A stretch of DNA of 11,034 nt from CAYUJH01 sp964394585. Lineage in GTDB: Bacteria; Bacteroidota; Bacteroidia; Cytophagales; Flammeovirgaceae. The notes under the pieces are model-generated. The model saw only the letters and a list, made by a program, of their open reading frames with translations, did not search any database and was not told the DNA's origin. Below are positions 1-6,821 of this stretch, in pieces. A program made the translations under genes and the position numbers. The stretch's first letter is position 1, and each line of letters opens with the position of its first letter. Where the stretch lies: assembly GCA_964394585.1 (NCBI GenBank), contig CAYMYI010000130.1, forward strand, positions 1-11,034, read 5' to 3'.

Positions 1-585
1 AAGCGGAGTCGCATCCATAAAGTGCGTTCGTTCAATTTTTACTACATCTTTAAAGGCTTGTGCCTTTTGGTGGAGGGTATCGCGGAGTTTGGTAATCTGC
101 GGGATGGCGACTTCTACAATAAACTTATACGACGCTATGTGCATGGCAGTAGGGAACGTATCGTTCGACGACTGCGATTTGTTGACATCATCGTTCGGGT
201 GGATTGCCTTCTTGCTGTCGGTAAGTGCTCCTCCTGAAAGTACATGTGCTCGGTTGGCTACTACCTCGTTCACGTTCATGTTTGATTGCGTGCCTGAGCC
301 GGTTTGCCAAACTACCAAGGGGAACTGATCGTCGAGCGAGCCGGTCAAAATCTCATCGCATACGGTTTCAATCAAGTTTGCCTTTTCTTGCGAAAGCACG
401 CCTAGCTCGGCATTGGTAAGCGCTGCCGATTTTTTCAGTATAGCAAAGGCGTAAATTATTTCAAGGGGCATGGTATGTCCGCCAATTTTAAAGTTTTGCA
501 ACGAGCGTTGCGTTTGGGCACCCCAATATTTTTCGGCAGGTACTTGTACCTCGCCCATGGTATCTTTTTCTATGCGATATTCCAT
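1..585 (-). CDS. fumC: Class II fumarate hydratase, N-terminal part (runs off the left edge)
   Basis: The enzyme interconverts fumarate and L-malate in the TCA cycle, in the cytoplasm, as an iron-independent homotetramer. The first 195 residues are visible; the family is usually about 460-470, so more than half lies outside the window. The start reads MEYRIEKDTMGEVQVPAEKY, followed by the typical WGAQTQRSLQNF. Further family motifs are GSGTQSNMNVNEV at about residues 96-108, HPNDDVNKSQSSNDTFPTAM at about 129-148, and KIERTHFMDATPL at the window edge. These contribute to the substrate site in known FumC enzymes; the late GSxxMPxKxN signature would lie beyond the edge. The ATG at 583-585 is preceded directly by AAAGGA. 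The gene follows ald on the same strand after 66 bases, so cotranscription is possible. Identity is clear; only the FumC versus close lyase-family distinction rests on similarity recalled from the family. Confidence 0.96.
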   Translation of the reverse strand, partial: MEYRIEKDTMGEVQVPAEKYWGAQTQRSLQNFKIGGHTMPLEIIYAFAILKKSAALTNAELGVLSQEKANLIETVCDEILTGSLDDQFPLVVWQTGSGTQSNMNVNEVVANRAHVLSGGALTDSKKAIHPNDDVNKSQSSNDTFPTAMHIASYKFIVEVAIPQITKLRDTLHQKAQAFKDVVKIERTHFMDATPL

Positions 586-651
586 TCCTTTATGTAGTAT
601 TTAAAGTTTTATAAATAATGAATTGATTTTTTGAATTACATGGCGAAAGCT

Positions 652-1887
652 TTACAAATGTGCAGAAATAATCAAATTCAGGTTTTTACAAGGCATTTCG
701 AATTTCTTAGCGATAGATTCGTTGGTAACACCCCCTCTGTAGGTGTAGACTCCTTTGGCAAACCACGGATTGTGAAACAGCATTTTATCGATACCTCCTT
801 GCGACTCTATTTCTAATAAGATGGGGGTAAAAATATTGCTAATTGCCGTAGTTGCGGTGCGGGCAGCACGCGAGCCTACATTTGGTACACAGTAATGGAT
901 AACTCCATGCCGTCGGAACGTGGGTTTTAAATGAGTGGTAAGCTCTGAGGTTTCGAAGCAGCCGCCCTGATCGATACTCACGTCGATAATGACCGAGTTG
1001 GGTTTCATGCTACCCACCATTTCTTCTGTAACTACGCAAGGGGCGCGGCCATCGTCGGAGCGAATGGCTCCTATGGCAACATCGGTTTCGCGTAGAGCCT
1101 CTGAAAGGGTGAAGGTATCAATCGTAGACGTATACACCCCGTGGTAACCTAACTTCTCTTTAATTCTGCGCAGCTTGTAAATATGATTATCAAAAATTTT
1201 GACTTCGGCGCCTAGCCCAATGGCAGCACGAGCGGCATATTCTGCTACGGTTCCTGCTCCCAAAATCAGAACTTTTGTAGGGGGTACACCAGTTACCCCC
1301 CCTAGCACTACGCCCAAGCCTTCGTTGAAACTGCTCAGCAACTCAGCGGCAATCAACATCACGGAACTTCCGGCGATTTCGCTCATGGCACGCACTAGAG
1401 GCAACCCGCCTACTTTATCTTGGATAAGCTCGTAGGCGAGTGCTGTGGCTTGTTTTTGGTTCAACGCTTTAATGTACTCCAGGGAGAGCACATTGCGTTG
1501 CAATGCGGAAATAATGGTTTTGCCCGGTTTCATGAAGCCAATTTCTTCGATAGTAGGAGGGGCTACTTTCAGAATAATATCAGACTCAAATACTTCTTTG
1601 GTGCTGTAGGCAATCTGCGCACCGGCATCGCTATATTCTTTGTCTTCATGTTTGGAGCAATGCCCTGCGCGGGTTTCTACCCGTACTTCTACCCCATTAT
1701 TGGTTAGTACCGAAACTGCTTCTGGGCGTAGCGTTACGCGCTTTTCCCGCTCAGAAAGCTCACGAGGGATACCTACTGTAATAGGGTTTCCACTTTTAAG
1801 GCGTTCTTTCACCGGCACTTCCTGCGGATGAAATTTGTAGAACTCCGCGGCGACATCGCTAAAACCAACTTTTTCTTTATTACTCAT
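652..1887 (-). CDS. ald: Alanine dehydrogenase (AlaDH/PNT family)
   Basis: This is a 411-residue NAD(H)-dependent enzyme of the alanine dehydrogenase / transhydrogenase-alpha family; Ald catalyses the reversible oxidative deamination of L-alanine to pyruvate and ammonia. The N-terminal domain contains VGIPRELSEREKRVTLRPEA (about 38-57), with R50 in the position of the substrate-binding Arg, and K107 in LKVAPP. The Rossmann nucleotide loop is GAGTVA at 210-215, and IDQGGCFET with D306 matches the catalytic-aspartate region. The loop that carries the catalytic His in classical Ald reads ISALQRNV here, giving Q130, closer to transhydrogenase alpha (AQN). The chain has an N-terminal extension of about 35 residues compared with short Ald proteins. 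Its first 8 bases overlap the end of tsaE, indicating translational coupling. The Ald annotation is the usual one for this Bacteroidota subgroup; exact substrate specificity is an inference. Confidence 0.88.
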   Translation of the reverse strand: MSNKEKVGFSDVAAEFYKFHPQEVPVKERLKSGNPITVGIPRELSEREKRVTLRPEAVSVLTNNGVEVRVETRAGHCSKHEDKEYSDAGAQIAYSTKEVFESDIILKVAPPTIEEIGFMKPGKTIISALQRNVLSLEYIKALNQKQATALAYELIQDKVGGLPLVRAMSEIAGSSVMLIAAELLSSFNEGLGVVLGGVTGVPPTKVLILGAGTVAEYAARAAIGLGAEVKIFDNHIYKLRRIKEKLGYHGVYTSTIDTFTLSEALRETDVAIGAIRSDDGRAPCVVTEEMVGSMKPNSVIIDVSIDQGGCFETSELTTHLKPTFRRHGVIHYCVPNVGSRAARTATTAISNIFTPILLEIESQGGIDKMLFHNPWFAKGVYTYRGGVTNESIAKKFEMPCKNLNLIISAHL

Positions 1888-2323
1888 AACACATCATGTT
1901 TATCGTACGGGTATGGTCGCTTTCTAATAGAATGGTAACGAGGGCATAATTAGTTGCTGGTAGCAGGTCTGTAATGTTGAACGGCCACTCTATAAAACAA
2001 TAATTGCCACTGTAAAGATACTCTTCAAAACCTAATTCAAGAGCTTCCTGGGCACTATCGAGCCTGTAGCAATCAAAATGATAGATAGGTTCGTGCGTGG
2101 GCGTGTGGTACTCGTTTACAAGGGCAAACGTAGGGCTGCTGGTGGCATCTTCTACCCCTAAGGCACGGCATACTTGTGTGGTTAGCGTTGTTTTTCCGGT
2201 ACCCATTTCCGCATCGAGTAACCAAACACGCACTGGCCCTGCGAAGACAAGCAGTTCTTCGGCAATGGAAGAAAGCGCCTCTAAAGAAGGGCAATGCCAA
2301 TGTTTTTTTCGAGAAACAGCCAT
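1880..2323 (-). CDS. tsaE: TsaE, ATPase of the tRNA t6A threonylcarbamoyl-transfer complex
   Basis: TsaE is the small P-loop ATPase that works with TsaB and TsaD to make N6-threonylcarbamoyladenosine at position 37 of ANN-decoding tRNAs. From the chosen ATG the protein has 147 residues, the usual family length. It shows the Walker A region AEMGTGKTT (K44, T45), SPTFALVNEY, YHFDCYRL, and LGFEEYL...CFIEWP, in the standard TsaE order. The first glycine of the family's usual G(D/E)xGAGKT loop is Ala here. An upstream in-frame ATG at 2374 would add 17 residues (EDCLGSVSSWFLVILYM) not typical of TsaE. An exact TAnnTTTG box on the minus strand (2327-2334) lies just before the chosen ATG; if real, the mRNA would be nearly leaderless. 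The stop codon overlaps the ald start, forming a two-gene operon. Confidence 0.92.
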   Translation of the reverse strand: MAVSRKKHWHCPSLEALSSIAEELLVFAGPVRVWLLDAEMGTGKTTLTTQVCRALGVEDATSSPTFALVNEYHTPTHEPIYHFDCYRLDSAQEALELGFEEYLYSGNYCFIEWPFNITDLLPATNYALVTILLESDHTRTINMMCYE

Positions 2324-2389
2324 ATACAAAATTACTAGAAACCAAGAGGAAACACTACCTAAACAGTCTTCCATTTCAGGTTTTCATAT

Positions 2390-2425
2390 AGAAAAGCTAT
2401 ACCCTACACATGGGTAGCGTATAGC
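2390..2425 (-). terminator. Intrinsic terminator of the C1 peptidase gene
   Basis: Read on the minus strand, GCTATAC (2425-2419) pairs with GTATAGC (2402-2396). Inside this, after one mismatch, CTAC pairs with GTAG around a 6-base loop. TTTTCTAT follows directly. Stem, loop and T-run together fit a rho-independent terminator 34 bases after the peptidase stop codon and upstream of tsaE, separating the two transcription units. Confidence 0.8.
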
Positions 2426-2458
2426 CTGAGTGCCAAGCATGGTACAGTACCGAAGATA

Positions 2459-3607
2459 TTACATCGAGAGTTTTTGGCGGATTGCTTCAGGAATGGCATC
2501 TTTATGCACCATAATCGAAACTGTTTTGAGCTGTACGTATGCTTCCGACATATACAAATAGCCACCTAGGGTGTTACTCTTGCCCCACGAATTTTTAGTA
2601 ATATAAAAACGCTTGCCGCTTTCTTCTTTCAACAGCCCGGTAATGTGCATGAGGTGGTCATCAGTAGTCGAATAATTATCGAAGGTTTCTTGCCGCATTT
2701 CGGGTGTAATTTGTTTTTCTTCTTGGTATGCCATGAAGGTGGTGGCTGCTCGTTCTTCCTCCGTTTTTTCATCCCAGCTTTTCTTCGGCACTAGCGCTAT
2801 ACCTTTCTGGTGCGAAAACTCCTTTTCGCTCACATCGCCATCCCAAACGATGGAATATCCATTCGCTAGCGAATGTTCCATCACTTGTAAAAGCTCTTCT
2901 AGCGGGAGGTTGTAGTACATGCCATTTGCCCAATTATCGGGGATTTCAAGGCGAAACTGCGTGTAAAACGGTCGGTGCTGATACGAAGTAAGTTCTACAT
3001 AATCATCCGGATTGAAATCCAATGCCTGCCGTACAAAATCGTGAGGTGTATAGGTTTTATCTTCATAGGTGAACTCGGAAGGCGGCATGCCAAGCACCGA
3101 ATCGAGCGTAAGGGCAAACTGTTGAAAGAATGCCTCGGAAAGCCCGTCTTCTTGTTGCTGTACTTGCTGTTTTAGTGTATTAAACAAAGCGCTGTGGTCG
3201 TGCTTTTCCTCTCCTTGGGGTAACCCTGAATACACTGCCTCGGGTACTGCGCCATATTGCTTTACAATGGTAGCTACATCGTGCGCCAAACCACCTTGTC
3301 CAAACACAGTGTTTCCGTGGAGGCGTAAGTAGTTTGCTGCTTTTTGCGGGTAGGTATATCGCACAAAATACATTTCGGAAATGTCGAACTCGCCTTTCCC
3401 CTTGCGTATGGCTTCGGTTTCGATAAAAGAGGTAGTCGCAAAACTCCAACAAGTTCCTGTATTCCCTTGGTTCTTTACTGGCGTAGTCGGTACTTGATAT
3501 TCTATGCTAGCCACCAAATCGGTGCCGGTAAGCTCTATTTCTTGGGCTTGCACATGGAAGATGGCAAGGTATAGTAATCCGGCAAGCCCTATTACACGTG
3601 ATTTCAT
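2459..3607 (-). CDS. Secreted C1 family cysteine peptidase (bleomycin hydrolase / aminopeptidase C type)
   Basis: This is a 382-residue papain-fold cysteine peptidase. The N-terminus KSRVIGLAGLLYLAIFHVQA is a signal peptide with likely cleavage after A21, so the mature enzyme should act outside the cytoplasm. The catalytic region VKNQGNTGTCWSFATTSF supplies the oxyanion Gln Q47 and nucleophile C53. The general-base histidine is H318 in DDHLMHITG, matching the THAM-ITG region of bleomycin hydrolases, and the catalytic Asn is N339 in TKNSWG. The insertion between C53 and H318 is large, as in the C1B subfamily rather than papain. C1B members are aminopeptidases and are often cytoplasmic; a secreted version is common in Bacteroidota. 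A near match to the -7 box, TACCTTTA on the minus strand (3657-3650), lies about 43 bases upstream of the start. The gene appears monocistronic. Its substrate is unknown. Confidence 0.9.
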   Translation of the reverse strand: MKSRVIGLAGLLYLAIFHVQAQEIELTGTDLVASIEYQVPTTPVKNQGNTGTCWSFATTSFIETEAIRKGKGEFDISEMYFVRYTYPQKAANYLRLHGNTVFGQGGLAHDVATIVKQYGAVPEAVYSGLPQGEEKHDHSALFNTLKQQVQQQEDGLSEAFFQQFALTLDSVLGMPPSEFTYEDKTYTPHDFVRQALDFNPDDYVELTSYQHRPFYTQFRLEIPDNWANGMYYNLPLEELLQVMEHSLANGYSIVWDGDVSEKEFSHQKGIALVPKKSWDEKTEEERAATTFMAYQEEKQITPEMRQETFDNYSTTDDHLMHITGLLKEESGKRFYITKNSWGKSNTLGGYLYMSEAYVQLKTVSIMVHKDAIPEAIRQKLSM

Positions 3608-3736
3608 AGTACTTAAAATTGATATTTAATAAATTAGGATGAACGTTCTTAAAGGTACAACATCAGAGGCATTTTCGCACTGCACGGCTTTTTCGTTACC
3701 TTGCCAACATTCGTACATCAAAAACCTCGTTTTTCT

Positions 3737-4537
3737 ATGGCATCACCCCTAAAAAATAAAGTAGCTTGGATTACCGGTGCCTCTTCGGGCATAGGGGAAG
3801 CGCTCGCCTACGCACTTGCTCAACAAGGAGTACGCCTAGTGCTTTCTTCGCGCCGAACCGAAGCACTCGAAGCTGTAAAAGCGAAATGTACCGACCCTAC
3901 GCAGGTACTCGTTCTCCCTCTTGATTTAGCCCAACTCGAAACCCCAGAAGAACAAGTACAACAAGTGATGAGCCACTTCGGCCGTATTGATATTTTAGTG
4001 AATAATGGAGGCGTAAGCCAACGCGCGTTGTTTATGGATACTCAGCCTGAGGTGTTCCGCCGCATCATCGAAATTAACTTTTTTGGGGGAGTAGCTCTCA
4101 CACGAGCGGTTATCCCAATTATGCAAGCACAGCGAGGCGGGACTATCGTCGCCATTTCAAGCGTTACCGGGAAATTTGGAACACCGCTTCGTTCAGCCTA
4201 TGCCGCTTCCAAACACGCCATGCATGGATTTTACGACTCGCTTCGCGCCGAACTTTATAACGATAATATCGATATTACCCTAGTAGCGCCCGGCTATGTA
4301 AAAACGCACGTTTCCCAAAATGCTTTCTTAGGAGATGGCTCACCCAATAATACCCTCGATAAAGGGCAAGCAAACGGAATATCGCCCGAAGCGTGCGCAC
4401 GTTCCATTGTAAAAGCCATTGAACGCCACAAAGCGGAAATGTATCCTGGAAAACTTAAGGAAGTTGGTGCCGTATATTTGAAGCGCTTTTTCCCAGCTAT
4501 ACTACGTCGGCTTGTCCGAGTTGTTAATGTACGTTGA
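3737..4537 (+). CDS. SDR family NAD(P)-dependent oxidoreductase (DHRS7B-like)
   Basis: This 266-residue classical short-chain dehydrogenase/reductase has the cofactor loop TGASSGIG at 13-20, NNGG at 89-92 (usually NNAG), N114, and the catalytic S142, Y155 and K159 in SSVTGKFGTPLRSAYAASKH. R39-R40 after the second strand suggest NADP(H) preference. The C-terminus is basic and hydrophobic (YLKRFFPAILRRLVRVV), as in DHRS7-type proteins, and may associate with membrane. The ATG at 3737 gives a normal SDR start (MASPLKNKVAWITGASSG); the ATG at 3701 would add 12 residues (PTFVHQKPRFSM) with no family match. A weak promoter-like TACCTTGC lies at 3697-3704, so the 3701 start would be nearly at the transcription start. 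Substrate cannot be told from sequence. The gene stands alone between the divergent peptidase gene and the lipoprotein gene. Confidence 0.9.
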   Translation: MASPLKNKVAWITGASSGIGEALAYALAQQGVRLVLSSRRTEALEAVKAKCTDPTQVLVLPLDLAQLETPEEQVQQVMSHFGRIDILVNNGGVSQRALFMDTQPEVFRRIIEINFFGGVALTRAVIPIMQAQRGGTIVAISSVTGKFGTPLRSAYAASKHAMHGFYDSLRAELYNDNIDITLVAPGYVKTHVSQNAFLGDGSPNNTLDKGQANGISPEACARSIVKAIERHKAEMYPGKLKEVGAVYLKRFFPAILRRLVRVVNVR

Positions 4538-4577
4538 GAGAGCCATGCTCTAGGCAATGAAAATACTGGCTACGCGT

Positions 4578-4585
4578 TACTTTTG
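4578..4585 (+). promoter_or_regulatory. -7 promoter box of the lipoprotein gene
   Basis: TACTTTTG exactly matches the Bacteroidota -7 consensus TAnnTTTG and lies 34 bases before the chosen ATG at 4620. It falls inside the upstream in-frame extension from 4557, which argues against that earlier start. No convincing -33 TTTG element was seen at the usual spacing. Confidence 0.5.
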
Positions 4586-4619
4586 CGAAAAACTGAACAC
4601 TTCCAAAGAGGATAGAATT

Positions 4620-5627
4620 ATGCTACCAATGCGCACTTTATATAATCCCTTCATCCTTTTAATGATCGCCATTTTGGCAGCATGCCAGCCAGCCCAGCAA
4701 GATATACAGCAAAACGAACCCCAAAAACCCGTTTCGCGCATATTTTACTTGCAATCGTACCGGTATGGGCACCCATTAGAACTTCCTTACACCAAAACCA
4801 TTGAAGACTCCTCCAGAGCCAACCGCCTGAAGCTCACCTTGTACTACCTCGATGCCCGCCCAACCGATAGCGAAAATTTGCAATTGCAACGAGCTACCGA
4901 AATTTTGAATGAAATCCGGATATTTGCCCCGGAAGCATTGATTGTAGCGGAAGATCCTGCTATAGAACGCTTCATAACATCGTACGCACCTCAACTTTCC
5001 ATGCCAATTATCATGACAGGCATCGATTGGAGCACCGAAAACTACGAATTTGAAAGCCCTACTGTGGCCACTATGGTAGAGCGCCCTCCGGTTGATTCCC
5101 TCTTTCAGCAAACCGGTATATTGCCTGACTCGATCCACCACGTGTTTGTCATGGGCGGTCTGTCTAAAGAAAACTTACGCGCTCAAAAAACTTTGAACCA
5201 GTGGGCAACTCGCCATCAAAAAGATGTTTCATACCATTGGGTTACTACACAAAACGAATGGGAAATTGCATTCCAAGAAGGGCAACACGCAGGCAATTTA
5301 GTGCTCTTGCTCTCCGAAGTAGGCATATCAAATTGGGATGCTACCCGCTCAGCATTTACTGCCTCCCAATACCTAACCGAGCCTACCGTAGGGCTTACCC
5401 GCAGCATGATTCCCTGTGCAGCCATAAGCTATGCACCTTCTCAAACAAAACAAGCCACTTGGGCAATGGAAATAGCATTATCCGTTAACAAATTACGTAA
5501 TACCCTGCCTGAACAGCCTCACTACGCTCCATATGAAACGTGGCACTATCCCACGCTTTGTGAAAAAGCACGCATCGTTCTGGATAGTACTTGGTTGCAG
5601 CGCACCCAGCAGTTTATACTACCTTAA
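4620..5627 (+). CDS. ABC transporter substrate-binding lipoprotein (ABC_sub_bind-like)
   Basis: The protein has 335 residues from the ATG at 4620. It begins with a lipoprotein signal: MRTLYNPF, a hydrophobic stretch, and the lipobox LAAC with C22, so it should be lipidated and membrane-anchored. The mature part opens with RIFYLQSYRYGHPLELPYTK, then APEALIVAEDPAIERFI, and MPIIMTGIDWSTENYEF followed by VATMVERPPVDSLF. This order (IHSYH, DDNA, PFVFCGVNW, NVTGM-E) is the pattern of the ABC_sub_bind family of periplasmic-binding-fold proteins. No permease or ATPase gene is adjacent, so it may act as an orphan binding or sensory protein; the ligand is unknown. An alternative in-frame ATG at 4557 would put 21 extra residues before the signal peptide and is less likely; ATG 4629 is a plausible second choice. 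Confidence 0.75.
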   Translation: MLPMRTLYNPFILLMIAILAACQPAQQDIQQNEPQKPVSRIFYLQSYRYGHPLELPYTKTIEDSSRANRLKLTLYYLDARPTDSENLQLQRATEILNEIRIFAPEALIVAEDPAIERFITSYAPQLSMPIIMTGIDWSTENYEFESPTVATMVERPPVDSLFQQTGILPDSIHHVFVMGGLSKENLRAQKTLNQWATRHQKDVSYHWVTTQNEWEIAFQEGQHAGNLVLLLSEVGISNWDATRSAFTASQYLTEPTVGLTRSMIPCAAISYAPSQTKQATWAMEIALSVNKLRNTLPEQPHYAPYETWHYPTLCEKARIVLDSTWLQRTQQFILP

Positions 5628-5670
5628 AGAAAAAATCCGAAGACGCCCGCCCCATATCAAGATATTTTTT

Positions 5671-5678
5671 TACTTTTG
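5671..5678 (+). promoter_or_regulatory. -7 promoter box of the tRNA gene
   Basis: TACTTTTG is an exact TAnnTTTG match 31 bases before the mature tRNA 5' end, a normal distance for a tRNA leader. A -33 element is not evident. Confidence 0.6.
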
Positions 5679-5709
5679 CCCTCTGAAATGAAAACGCATG
5701 GCGTTTTCG

Positions 5710-5783
5710 GGGCTCATAGCTCAGCTGGTTAGAGCACCTGACTCATAATCAGGGGGTCCGAGGTTCGAGCCCTCGTGGGCCCA
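5710..5783 (+). tRNA. tRNA with anticodon CAT (elongator Met or lysidine-type Ile)
   Basis: All arms can be drawn. The acceptor GGGCTCA pairs with TGGGCCC with one G-T pair. The D stem is GCTC/GAGC. The anticodon stem CCTGA/TCAGG encloses the loop CTCATAA with anticodon CAT at 5744-5746. The T arm is CGAGG-TTCGAGC-CCTCG and the discriminator base is A5783. The terminal CCA is not encoded (CCC follows). The fully paired G1-C72 end and the lack of three G-C pairs at the base of the anticodon stem exclude initiator tRNA. CAT is read as Met, or as Ile (ATA codons) if the C is modified to lysidine by TilS; the sequence alone does not settle this by eye. The gene marks the left border of the accessory region. 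Confidence 0.95.
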
Positions 5784-5795
5784 CCCCTGAAAATC

Positions 5796-5830
5796 AAGGA
5801 GTTACATGAAAATGTAGCTCCTTTAATTTT
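5796..5830 (+). terminator. Intrinsic terminator after the tRNA, possible attachment-site core
   Basis: A 12-base arm (5796-5807, beginning AAGGAG and ending TACAT) pairs fully with 5812-5823, with one G-T wobble, around a GAAA tetraloop. TAATTTTTC follows. This is a strong rho-independent terminator starting 13 bases after the tRNA. In tRNA-targeting integrative elements the attachment site often spans the tRNA 3' end and its terminator, so this may also belong to attL; that part is inference. Confidence 0.8.
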
Positions 5831-5834
5831 TCTT

Positions 5835-5856
5835 GGTTTAAACATGGTTTAAACAT
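5835..5856 (+). repeat. Tandem 11-bp repeat GGTTTAAACAT x2
   Basis: Two perfect adjacent copies of GGTTTAAACAT (5835-5845, 5846-5856), each with the palindrome GTTTAAAC, lie between the tRNA terminator and the first island gene, ending 11 bases before its ATG. Their position suits arm-type binding sites of an integrase or an operator for the following gene; neither is shown. Confidence 0.7.
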
Positions 5857-5867
5857 TTTGGACGTTT

Positions 5868-6683
5868 ATGGCACTTTCGCCCGTTGACAAAAGGCTTGAA
5901 GAAGCTACTAAGAAACATTACAACGCTTTAGACGAAAGGATGACTTCGTTTATCAATGAAAGGAAAGAGTTGTATGAACATGAAAGTATTCTTGAGGAGT
6001 TTTTAGCGATCCTCGAGCGTGAGCAAAATCGTTTGAAGTTCCACGACACCGAAGACGAAGTAAGCTCCTTTAAAGATAGCCTTTTGGTGGACTATCAATA
6101 TCTGCACAAGAAGTTTAAGAAAGGATCGCAGATGCTTGGGTTTTTAAAAGAATGCTACCCATCAACTTTAAGAAATGCTTCCGCTAGTGCTTCACAGAGA
6201 AAAGGAGTTTCCAAAAGGCATGCTTTAGATTTGGAATTAATGGAAAGCTTCTCTGAAGAAAAAGTGATAGACCTAGTTGCGACCTATACTGCGTATGAAC
6301 AATACAAAATGCAACTACTGTCCAAGCTAAAGCTTCTAAATCATGAGCTGAGTGAAGAAGAAATCAGGTTAATAGCCAATGTTCCCCAAAGCCAATACAA
6401 AGCTTTACTTTTTGCAGAAGAAATTTTCAGAGCCCTTAAAGTGGAAAACTATACTAAAAAACACCTCATTGAATTTATATTGCTGTTAAGAGGTGAAAAT
6501 ATTGATGAAGCGGGTATTCAAGCCTTGTATAAAGCTTCTCGAAGAGGTGAAAAAAGAAGTGAAGACCTCATAGAGAAAGACTTTCAATCTATTTTGGCAT
6601 TCTTGGATAAATTAAAGGCAACAAAGCATAGCCCCTTTTACAAACTGAAACATTCTATAAAAAACGGAACAGGCGATAGTTAG
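5868..6683 (+). CDS. Hypothetical charged, helical protein, first gene of the island
   Basis: I do not recognise this 271-residue protein. It is rich in Glu, Lys and Leu and looks almost wholly alpha-helical. Likely coiled-coil-forming stretches are around 5-60 (LEEATKKHYNALDERMTSFI onward) and 120-170 (ELMESFSEEKVIDLV onward). A Ser/Ala/Arg/Lys-rich segment (ASASASQRKGVSKRH) at about 103-118 resembles a flexible basic linker. There is no signal peptide, membrane segment, cysteine cluster or obvious catalytic motif. The start ATG at 5868 lies just after the tandem 11-bp repeats. Position next to the tRNA is where an integrase is often found, but no integrase R-H-R-Y motifs can be seen. It could be an accessory gene of the element; no function is proposed. 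The long open frame with regular amino-acid use makes a real gene likely. Confidence 0.8.
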   Translation: MALSPVDKRLEEATKKHYNALDERMTSFINERKELYEHESILEEFLAILEREQNRLKFHDTEDEVSSFKDSLLVDYQYLHKKFKKGSQMLGFLKECYPSTLRNASASASQRKGVSKRHALDLELMESFSEEKVIDLVATYTAYEQYKMQLLSKLKLLNHELSEEEIRLIANVPQSQYKALLFAEEIFRALKVENYTKKHLIEFILLLRGENIDEAGIQALYKASRRGEKRSEDLIEKDFQSILAFLDKLKATKHSPFYKLKHSIKNGTGDS

Positions 6684-6712
6684 GATTTTCTTAAAAAAAG
6701 TTTCATTTTTTT

Positions 6713-6731
6713 GTCGTTGATTATCAGCGAC
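6713..6731 (+). promoter_or_regulatory. Near-perfect 19-bp palindrome, possible operator
   Basis: GTCGTTGATTATCAGCGAC has 9-base arms (one G-T pair) around a single T, and follows runs of A and T after the hypothetical gene's stop. The single-base centre is too tight for an RNA hairpin loop, so a dimeric protein-binding site fits better than a terminator. It sits 91 bases before the HTH gene's ATG. Confidence 0.45.
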
Positions 6732-6746
6732 ATACAAATTTTAGAA

Positions 6747-6767
6747 TGTCCAAGGTAGTGTCCAAGG
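6747..6767 (+). repeat. Direct repeat TGTCCAAGG x2, 12-bp period
   Basis: TGTCCAAGG occurs at 6747-6755 and 6759-6767. The spacing is just over one helical turn, so both would face the same side of the DNA. It lies between the 19-bp palindrome and the hairpin before the HTH gene, and may be part of the same control or recombination region. Confidence 0.6.
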
Positions 6768-6768
6768 A

Positions 6769-6812
6769 GTTTTTGGTTGCGTTTCAAAAAGAAACAATTT
6801 GTAACCAAAAAC
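6769..6812 (+). promoter_or_regulatory. Two-part inverted repeat just upstream of the HTH gene
   Basis: GTTTTTGGTT (6769-6778) is complementary to AACCAAAAAC (6803-6812), and inside it GTTTC (6781-6785) is complementary to GAAAC (6791-6795) around AAAAA. The structure ends 9 bases before the ATG at 6822. It could be an operator, a recombination-protein site, or an RNA hairpin that hides the translation start. Confidence 0.5.
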
Positions 6813-6821
6813 AAACAACTT

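Noticed and set aside
3697..3704. TACCTTGC as the promoter of the SDR gene
   Set aside because: One T short of TAnnTTTG and no -33 element, so it is mentioned only as weak evidence under the gene.
4534..4556. AGAGC-CAT-GCTCT hairpin after the SDR gene as a terminator
   Set aside because: Only five base pairs and no T-run follow.
5780..5788. CACCCCT shared between the tRNA 3' flank and the inverted repeats (7404-7411), suggesting the repeats are attachment-site copies
   Set aside because: Only seven bases agree and the sequence on both sides differs; chance is sufficient.
6777..6821. TTG start extending the HTH protein by 15 residues
   Set aside because: The TTG lies within the upstream inverted repeat and the added residues are a basic run without family match; ATG 6822 is better.
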